DNA from: CAWJAP01 sp963834365
GTDB taxonomy: Bacteria > Acidobacteriota > Vicinamibacteria > Vicinamibacterales > Vicinamibacteraceae
NCBI GenBank assembly: GCA_963834365.1
Contig: CAWIBS010000034.1
Span: forward strand, 62,001 to 126,000
Reading direction: 5' to 3'
Length of the DNA stretch: 64,000 nt
Positions within the stretch are counted from its first letter, which is position 1. Each line of letters begins with the position of its first letter. This document shows positions 57,245 to 64,000 of the stretch, one piece after another. The translations under genes were made by a program, and so were the position numbers. The notes under the pieces are model-generated. The model worked only from the letters and a program-made list of their open reading frames with translations. It did not search any database and was not told the origin of the DNA.

Positions 57245-58973
57245 GTGCTCGTGGTCGTCAACACGGCGAGCCCGGCGTCCGCGTCGATTGCGGCGCGTTA
57301 CCTGCGGGCGCGGGAGATTCCCGCGGAACACGTGGTTCGCGTGACGACCACCACCGATGACGAGATCGACCGGTCACAGTACGAACGTCAGATCGAGCGG
57401 CCGATCGCCGACTGGATCACCAGCCACACCGCACAGGACCGCATTCTCTTCATCGTCCTGACCAAGGGCATGCCGCTGCGGATAGGCGGGACGTCCGGCC
57501 GTCAGGGAACCCTCGCCAGCGTCGATTCCGAGTTGACGCTCCTCTATCGGCGGCTGGTCGGGATTCGTGTGCCCGTCGTCGGACCGGTGGCGAATCCGTA
57601 CTTTCTGGGCGCGCGACCGGTCGCCGAATCACGGCCGTTCAGTCATGCCGAGCATGACGTCTACCTCGTCTCGCGGCTCGACGGCTTCAACGCGGCGGAC
57701 GTCCACGGCCTGATCGACCGCGGCGCCTCACCCGGACGGAATGGCGTCGTTCCTGCTCGACTCCATGGGCTCGTCGGCCGAGCGCGTGGCGGAAGGATGG
57801 CTGCGATCGTCGGCCGCCGCACTCGTCGCGGCCGGCTACCAGGGCCGGGTCGTGCTCGAGACGACGCCGGCCGCGGTCCGCAACCGGAAGAGCGTGCTCG
57901 GATATGCGTCGTGGGGATCGAACGATCCGTCGCTCCGCGTGCGACGGCTGGGACTGGGCTTCGCGCCCGGTGCGCTGGCGACGCTCTTCGTCAGCACGGA
58001 CGCGCGAACGTTGAAGGAGCCGCCAGAGACGTGGCAGCCGGGCGCCGTCGATCGCAAGGCGTTCTTCGAGAGCTCGCCACAGTCGCTGACCGCCGATCTG
58101 ATCCGCGACGGCGTGACCGGTGCGACCGGCTACGTCGCGGAGCCGTTTCTCGATGGCACGCTGCGGCCGGACATCCTGTTTCCGGCCTATGTCGCCGGCT
58201 CGAATCTGATCGAGGCGTTCTATCTCGCCACGCCCCATCTGAGCTGGCAGACCGTCGTCTTCGGCGATCCGCTCTGCGCACCGTTCCGCAGTCGCGCTGC
58301 GGCGCCGGAAGAGACCGGCCCCGCGCTCGATGGCGAGACAGAGCTGCCACGGCATTTCTCGGAACGACGCGTCGCCTACCTCACGTCGACAGGCCTGTCG
58401 ACCGCCGCCGTGAAGACGATGCTCAAGGGCGAGGGCCGGCGACGCAGCGGTGATACGGCGGGGAGCCGGCAGGCGCTCGAAGCGGCAACGGCTCTCGAGC
58501 CTCGACTGATCGGCGCTCATCGCACATTGGCCGCCGTCTATGAGGAACTGGGCGACTACGATCACGCGATCGAGCGCTACCGGCTCGTCCTCGCGCAGGT
58601 GCCCGACGATGTGCTGTCGCTGAACAATCTTGCCTATGCACTGGCGGTTCGTAAGGAGAGTCCTGCCGACGCGCTGGCGCTGGCGCAGCAGGCGCATGCG
58701 ATCTCGAAGGGAAAAGTCCCGGCGATCACCGACACGCTCGGCTGGATTCACTATCTGCTCGGGCAGCTTGCCGAGGCCGAGAAATATCTCGGGGAAGCGG
58801 CCGCGGCGGCCCCGGACAATGCTGACGTCCAGCTGCACCTCTCCCACGTCCATCTCGCGCGAGGGCGCAAGGAACTGGCGGCCCGCGCGCTCGCCAGAAG
58901 CCTTCAGCTCGACCCGGCGCTCGCCGATCGCGCCGACGTGAAGGCGCTCCGGGCCCAGCTGGGCCAACCGTAG
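57245..58973 (+). CDS. TIGR03790-like protein with TPR tail (at least one frameshift)
   Basis: The N-terminal part has the TIGR03790 pattern: VLVVVNTASPASASIAARYLRAREIPAEHVVRV, YERQIERPIADWITSH, ILFIVLTKGMPLRIGG, then after a break near 57730 SSAAALVAAGYQGRVVLETTP and YASWGSNDPSLRVR with ATGYVAEPFLDGTLRPDILFPAYVAGSNLIEAFYLATPHLSWQTVVFGDPLCAPF. From residue about 410 four tetratricopeptide repeats follow (LAAVYEELGDYDHAIERYRLVL, LNNLAYALAVRKESPADAL). The function of TIGR03790 proteins is unknown. GTG 57245 follows AGGAGGG by 7 nt, but a hydrophobic stretch LLILCTLVVVL encoded at 57172-57204 in another frame may be the real signal peptide. Confidence 0.72.
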
Positions 58974-59102
58974 TGAGCCGAGCGATCTTTCGAGTCGCCG
59001 GCGGGAGCGCACCCGTGCGCCGGTTGACGCATAATGCCCGCTCCGGTCGCTGCGGGTTCGCAAGAATCGCCCGGCAGTCAGCAAAGCGGCGCGAAAGGGT
59101 CT

Positions 59103-59963
59103 ATGGGTCCACGGTCTCGTGTCCGTCTTGTCACGGTTGTCCTGGGTGCATGTCTTTGCAGCAATCCGGCGCATGCCCAGACGCCCGCCGACAAGCCGGG
59201 GTCGCAGCCAGCGGCTGGCAGCGACGCGGACCTGGCCAAGCAGTTGTCCAATCCGGTCGCGAGCCTGGTCTCGGTGCCGCTGCAGTTCAACTGGGATCAG
59301 CAGGTCGGCATCGACGACGACACGCGGCTGACGATGAATTTCCAGCCGGTCGTGCCCATCGGGCTCAACGACGACGTGAACATGATCGTGCGCTGGATCA
59401 TGCCCTACGTGGCCCAGCCGCGGTTGGTCGAGGGCGGCGTGCCGACGTCAGGCCTGAGTGACATCGTCGCGTCCGTGTTCTTCTCGCCGGCGAAGCCCGG
59501 ACGGTTCATCTGGGGTGTGGGCCCGGTGCTCATGCTCCCGGCCACGGCGGATCCGGTCCTGGGCACCGGCAAGTGGGCCGCTGGACCCACCGTCGTCGTC
59601 CTCAAGCAATCCGGTTCCTGGACCTACGGCCTGCTGGCCAACCACCTCTGGTCGTACGCCGGAGACGACTTTTCGGGCGGCGCGCCTCGGGCCGACGTCA
59701 ACTCGACGTTCCTGCAACCGTTCCTGTCGTATACCACGGCGCGCGCTGTCACCTTCAACGTCAATATGGAGGCGTCCGCCAACTGGGAGGCGGATGATGA
59801 TGCCTGGACGACGCCCCTGCATTTCACGATCTCGAAATTGACGAGGTTCGGTCCGTTCCCGATGAGCGTGGGAGGTGCGGTTGCCCCATTCGTCGCGGCG
59901 CCTGGCGGCAGGCCGGATTGGCGGGTCAGGTTCGTGGCCACGTTGCTGCTGCCGCGCAAATGA
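59103..59963 (+). CDS. Outer-membrane beta-barrel-like protein, function unknown
   Basis: ATG 59103 follows an AAAGGG stretch and opens a signal peptide (LVTVVLGACLCSNPAHAQ). The mature protein of about 260 residues is a series of amphipathic strands ending in an alternating pattern typical for barrels (WRVRFVATLLLPRK): LVSVPLQFNWDQQVG, RLTMNFQPVVPIGLNDDVNMIVRWIMPY, DIVASVFFSPAKPGRFIWGVGPVLMLP, TYGLLANHLWSYAGD and VTFNVNMEASANWE. It resembles transporter-like outer-membrane proteins that databases often call 'neuromedin U' or MetA-pathway proteins. Natural role unknown. It stands 130 bp behind the TPR gene. Confidence 0.65.
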   Translation: MGPRSRVRLVTVVLGACLCSNPAHAQTPADKPGSQPAAGSDADLAKQLSNPVASLVSVPLQFNWDQQVGIDDDTRLTMNFQPVVPIGLNDDVNMIVRWIMPYVAQPRLVEGGVPTSGLSDIVASVFFSPAKPGRFIWGVGPVLMLPATADPVLGTGKWAAGPTVVVLKQSGSWTYGLLANHLWSYAGDDFSGGAPRADVNSTFLQPFLSYTTARAVTFNVNMEASANWEADDDAWTTPLHFTISKLTRFGPFPMSVGGAVAPFVAAPGGRPDWRVRFVATLLLPRK

Positions 59964-59990
59964 CGCGTCTGCGTCTTCGATCGTGACGGC

Positions 59991-60743
59991 ATGAATCAGA
60001 TCGATCTCGCCGGCCAGCGGGCCGTGGTGACGGGCGGCGCCCAGGGCATCGGGCGTGCAATCGCCGAGCGCCTGCTGGCGTCAGGCGCGGCCGTGTCGCT
60101 GTGGGACGGGGACGGCGACCGAGTCATCGCGACCGCCGCGCAGTTGAACCGCGTCGGGAAGGTGCACGCCGTCGCCGCGGACATCTCGCGAGCCGACGAC
60201 GTCGCGTCAGCCGTCGCCGCGACCCTCTCCGCGCTTGGCGGCATCGACATTCTCGTCGCGAACGCCGGCATCACCGGTCCGAACGCCGCGCTCTGGGAGT
60301 ATCCCACCGACCAGTGGCGGCGGGTCGTGGACGTCAACCTGAACGGAGTGTTCCTCTGTGCCCGTGCCGTCGTGCCGCTGATGATCCGCCAGAACTACGG
60401 CCGGATCGTCACGGTGGCGTCGATAGCCGGCAAGGAGGGGAATCCCAACGCCTCGGCGTACAGCGCGTCCAAGGCCGGCGTGATCGCCCTCACCAAGTCG
60501 CTCGGCAAGGAACTGGCCGGCTACGACATCGCCGCGAACTGCATTGCGCCGGCGGCGGCGAAGACCGCGATTTTCGATCAGATGACGCCCGAGCACATCG
60601 CGTACATGCTGGCGAAGATCCCGCGGGGGCGCTTTCTCGAGCTGGACGAAGTTGCCTCGATGGTGGCCTGGCTGGTGTCGCGGGAGAACTCGTTCACGAC
60701 CGGCGCGGTCTTCGATCTGAGTGGCGGACGGGCCACGTATTGA
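59991..60743 (+). CDS. SDR-family dehydrogenase, sugar-acid dehydrogenase-like
   Basis: A complete 250-residue classical short-chain dehydrogenase: VTGGAQGIGRAIAERLL (cofactor), VAADISRADDV, VANAGITGPNAALWEYP, catalytic Ser in VTVASIAGKEGNPNA, Tyr/Lys in YSASKAGVIALTKSLGKEL, and FTTGAVFDLSGGRATY at the end. The GPNAxLWEYP segment and the PAAAKTAIFDQM block are those of 2-keto-3-deoxy-L-fuconate/-L-rhamnonate dehydrogenases, so a role in deoxysugar breakdown is possible. No other sugar-catabolic gene is nearby. Confidence 0.85.
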   Translation: MNQIDLAGQRAVVTGGAQGIGRAIAERLLASGAAVSLWDGDGDRVIATAAQLNRVGKVHAVAADISRADDVASAVAATLSALGGIDILVANAGITGPNAALWEYPTDQWRRVVDVNLNGVFLCARAVVPLMIRQNYGRIVTVASIAGKEGNPNASAYSASKAGVIALTKSLGKELAGYDIAANCIAPAAAKTAIFDQMTPEHIAYMLAKIPRGRFLELDEVASMVAWLVSRENSFTTGAVFDLSGGRATY

Positions 60744-60830
60744 GCTTCTGCAGCCACATCAACACTATTGGGCCCCGCCTCTGCTGGAAGAACGACGCCT
60801 GGTGGTGTTTCGCACGAGCCACGGGGATTC

Positions 60831-60885
60831 GGCGACTCGGCGACTTGGCGACTGGGCGACTGGGCGACTCGGCGACTGGGCGACC
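60831..60885 (+). repeat. Tandem octamer repeat GGCGACTN, about 7 copies
   Basis: The 8-bp unit GGCGACT followed by C, T, G, G, C or G is repeated six times without interruption, then a final GGCGACC. It lies in the 167-bp gap between the SDR and histidine kinase genes, 25 bp before the kinase start. As the unit is not a multiple of three it would be destructive in a coding region. Simple-repeat slippage is the likely origin. Confidence 0.9.
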
Positions 60886-60910
60886 AATCCTAGTGAGGGA
60901 TAATTCGCAC

Positions 60911-63900
60911 ATGGCGGCGCGGACGAAATCCTTCATGGGCGGTTCGAACCTTCCGTTCCTCGTTGGTGGAGGCGAGATGGGCGCGCGTATGCGCGCCATG
61001 GACTGGTCGAAGACGCCGCTCGGCTCGGTGGATACGTGGCCGCAGAGCCTTCGCAGCACCGTCAGCATGCTGCTGCCGTCCCGGGCGCAAATCATCGTCT
61101 TTTGGGGCCCGGAATTCAGCGTTCTCTATAACGACGCCTACCGTCCCGTGTTCGGGGCCAAGCACCCGCACGCCCTCGGCCTTCCCGGCCGCGAGGCGTG
61201 GCGCGAGATCTGGGACGACATGCTGCACGAGCTGCTGGCCGGGGTGGTCCGCACCGGCGAGGCCTTCTGGGCGAAGGACCTGCTGTTCGAGGTCGAGCGC
61301 TACGGCTTTCCGGAGGAGACCTACTTCGACGTGTCCTACGATCCCGTGCGCGTGGAGTCGGGCGAGGTCGGCGGCGTGTATTGCATCGTGACCGAAACGA
61401 CCGAGCGGGTCGTGGGCGAGCGACGCCTGGCCTTGTTGAAGGACCTGGCCGAGCGCAATGCCACCGCCCGCACCACCCGTGATGCCTGCGTGCTCGCCAC
61501 CGAGACGCTCGCCGCGAAGCCGCAGGACATCGTCTTCGCTCTCGCGTATCTGGATGACGAGCTTCAGTGCGGCACACCTGGCGCCGAGGAGCAGCTGGCG
61601 GGTTCGACGCCCGAGCGCGTCCGGGAGCTGTCGCTTTCGTCATCGGGCTCGGACGCGCGATCCGGCCGGCTGGTCGTCGGCCTCAATCCGCGGCGCCCGT
61701 TCGACGACCACTACCAAGGGTTCCTGAACCTGGTCGCCGATCAGCTGAGAAGCGGACTGGCCAACGCGCGCGCGTACGAGCAGGCGAGGGAGCGCGCCGA
61801 AGCGTTGGCCGAGCTCGATCGGGCGAAGACGACGTTCTTCAGCAACGTCAGCCACGAATTGCGAACCCCGCTCACCCTGCTGGTGGGACCGCTCGAAGAC
61901 GGCCTGGCCGATACCATGGCGCCGCTGCCGCCCGTGCATCGGCAGCGGCAGGAGGTGGCGCATCGCAACGCCCTCCGGCTGCTGCGGCTGGTCAATACGC
62001 TCCTGGATTTCTCGCGCATCGAGGCCGGGCGCATCGACGCCACCTACGAACCCACGGACCTCGCGAAGGTGACGACCGACCTCGCGAGCGTGTTCCGATC
62101 GGCCGTTGAAAAGGCAGGTCTCACGCTCGTCGTCCGCTGCGATCCGCTGCCGGAACCCGTGTACGTGGATCGGGACATGTGGGAAAAGATCGTCCTGAAT
62201 CTGTTGTCGAACGCCTTCAAGTTCACCTTCGAAGGCCGGATCGAGGTGGACCTGCGATCGCGGGGCGATCGCGTCGAGCTGCGCGTCGCCGATACCGGCG
62301 TCGGCATTCCCGAGGCTGATCTTCCCCGCATGTTCGAGCGCTTCCATCGCGTCAAGCACACGCGCGCCCGCACGCACGAAGGCACGGGCATCGGGTTGGC
62401 GCTCGTCCAGGAGCTGGCGCGATTCCATGGCGGCGACGTGACGGTGGCCAGCGAGGAGGGCCGCGGTACGACGTTCACGGTGACCATTCGCACCGGGACA
62501 TCCCACCTTCCGCCCGACCGGCTCGCCGGAGCCCGGCCGCTGGCGTCGGCGGGCGTCGGCGCGATCCCGTACGTCGAAGAGGCGCTTCGCTGGCTGCCGG
62601 CGACCGACGCATCGGCATCCCTGGCGCCGGCGCCGGTGCCCGCGACCCTCGAGCGCGATCGCCACGTCGCCGGCGACGGCGGCACACGTGCTGGTCGCCG
62701 ACGACAACGCGGACATGCGCGAGTATCTCGGTCGCATCCTCGGGACGGCCTATCACGTGGAGCTCGTCGCCGATGGTCGTGCCGCCCTGGATCGGATTCG
62801 CGCGGGCGCGCCGGATCTCGTGCTGGCCGACGTGATGATGCCGGCTCTGGATGGATTCGGCCTGCTGGCCGCGATCCGCGCCGACGAGCGCAGCCGCTCG
62901 ATCCCGGTGGTCCTGCTCTCCGCGCGCGCGGGCGACGAGGCACGTATCGAAGGTCTGCAGGCGGGCGCCGACGAGTATCTCGTCAAGCCCTTCAGCGCTC
63001 GCGAGCTGCTCGCCTGCGTGGCGTCGCAGCTGCAGCTGGCGCGGGTGCGGCGCGAGACCGAGCGGGCGCTGCGCCATCGCGGCGAGCAGTTTCAGACGCT
63101 CCTCAACCAGGCGCCGCTCGGCGTCTACGTCGTGGACGCGGACTTCCGCATCAGGGAAATGAACCCGGTCGCGCTCCAGGCGTTCGGCGACGTCCCGGGC
63201 GGCGTGATCGGCCGCGATGTCGCCGAGGTCATGCACATCCTCTGGGAGGAGGACGACGCGGATGAAATCGTGCGCGATTTCCGGCACACGCTGGCCACCG
63301 GGGAGCCCCATGTCGCGCCGGAGCTGGTCGCACGCCGCCACGATCGCGGCGTCATCGACTACTACGAATGGCGGCTGGATCGCATCACCCTGCCAGACGG
63401 ACGTGTTCGGTCTCGTCTGCTACTTCCGGGACATTTCCGAGCAGAAGAAGGCGCACCGCGGCGAAGGCCTATCTCGCGGCGATCGTCGACTCCGCCGAGG
63501 ACGCCATCATTGCGAAGGACCTCGACGGCGTCATCCAGTCGTGCAACGCGTCGGCAGAGCGCCTCTTCGGCTATACGTCCGCCGAACTGGTCGGGCAGCC
63601 GGTGCGCAAGCTGATTCCGCCGGAGCGCCAGTCGGAGGAAGACGAGATCCTGGCCCGGCTGCGGAGGGGCGAACGCGTCGAACACTTCGAGACCGTGCGC
63701 ATGACCAAGGACGGGCGCCGCCTCGACGTCGCGCTGACGGTCTCACCGGTGCGGGATGACGCGGGCAGGATTATCGGCGCGTCGAAGATCGCGCGCGACA
63801 TCACCGCCCTGAAGCATGCAGAAGCCGAACGGATCCGGCTCCTGCGAGAGCATGCCGAGGTCACCGAGACGCTGAACAACGTCGGCGCCATCGTCGCCTC

Positions 63901-64000
63901 GGATCTGGACCGCGACAAGGTGGTCCAGGCGGTGACCGATGCCGCCACCGCAGCTGACGACCGCCGAGTTCGGCGCCTTCTTCTACAACCTGGTCAACGA
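60911..64000 (+). CDS. Hybrid sensor histidine kinase with REC, PAS and GAF domains (partial, frameshifted)
   Basis: The gene begins at ATG 60911 (GAGG box about 12 nt upstream) and runs off the window. Order of domains: N-terminal PAS-like sensor (WPQSLRSTVSMLLPSRAQIIVFWGPEFSVLYNDAY), GAF-like region, histidine kinase with H-box FFSNVSHELRTPLTLLVG, N-box IVLNLLSNAFKFT and G-box DTGVGIPEADLPRMFERF, then after a break near 62685 a receiver domain (VLVADDNADMREYLG, Asp in LVLADVMMPALDGF, Lys in EYLVKPFSAREL), PAS (FQTLLNQAPLGVYVVDADFRIREMN), a second PAS (IVDSAEDAIIAKDLDGVIQSCNASAERLFG) and the start of a GAF domain. Further breaks lie near 63405, 63465 and 63950. A kinase core placed before further PAS/GAF domains suggests a second kinase module beyond the window edge. 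No transmembrane segment is seen, so it is likely cytoplasmic. Confidence 0.85.

Noticed and set aside
60831..60885. CRISPR-like array
   Set aside because: The units are contiguous 8-mers without spacers and no cas gene is present.
60101..60910. Extension of the histidine kinase frame back to 60101
   Set aside because: It overlaps the intact SDR gene in another frame and has Arg-rich shadow composition; the family-like protein begins at ATG 60911.

Overview
The window is a high-G+C (roughly two-thirds by eye) bacterial chromosome segment. The gene families point to an Acidobacteriota member, probably of the Vicinamibacteria type: a Pkn-type serine/threonine kinase with a TPR tail, a PEP-CTERM/exosortase A (XrtA) exopolysaccharide locus, a TIGR03790-like protein, a DUF418 protein and a TLC-type nucleotide transporter. 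This assignment is inference from gene content; no rRNA or tRNA was seen.

Layout. Positions 1-16859 hold mixed housekeeping and hypothetical genes: the tail of an Omp85 protein, a PPK2 polyphosphate kinase, a DUF2252 lipoprotein, a YjbR-like protein, two VOC proteins, an FAD-linked oxidase, a phytase-like esterase, a DUF418 membrane protein, a nucleotide transporter and a receptor-like kinase. Positions 16952-22816 (+ strand) form the regulatory and assembly arm of a large exopolysaccharide (EPS) locus: three small excisionase-like HTH genes, an UpxY/NusG-type antiterminator, a 47-codon ORF, a Wzz/GumC co-polymerase, an ExeA-like ATPase and a CpsD/CapB-type kinase. This arm converges, with an 11-bp overlap, on about 34 kb of - strand genes (56805 down to 22806) that read as tightly coupled units with many ATGA/GTGA overlaps. 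In transcription order these are CapD-like epimerase/dehydratase, exosortase, EpsI, DegT aminotransferase, ACP, CoA ligase, LarA-like protein, sugar transferase, NeuD-like acetyltransferase, WecB, a formyltransferase/GINT1-like protein, a beta-helix protein, two GT4 enzymes, an O-antigen ligase/polymerase, another GT4, a second beta-helix protein, three more GT4 enzymes, Wzm/Wzt ABC exporter, an alpha/alpha-toroid protein, a second ACP, a second CoA ligase, an SDR, an AAC(3)-like N-acyltransferase, a PEP-CTERM protein and PrsT. Positions 57245-64000 (+ strand) hold a TIGR03790-like TPR protein, an outer-membrane-type protein, an SDR and the start of a multi-domain hybrid histidine kinase.

How it works together (inference). 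WecB, CapD and DegT supply nucleotide (amino)sugars; the sugar transferase primes undecaprenyl phosphate; six GT4 enzymes extend the unit. Two separate ligase+ACP modules, one next to an SDR and an AAC(3)-like acyltransferase and one next to a LarA-like racemase and an aminotransferase, suggest that the glycan carries acyl or hydroxyacyl groups on amino sugars. XrtA, EpsI, PrsT and the PEP-CTERM protein form the protein-sorting side of the same surface system.

Quality note. Many genes are broken by frameshifts, but the pieces on both sides of each break still match one family. In every gene broken only once the total length is 1 mod 3, as if one extra base had been added; genes with more breaks keep the same arithmetic. 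This looks like insertion-type errors of an uncorrected long-read assembly rather than gene decay. Broken genes are therefore annotated as single CDS with the breaks noted.
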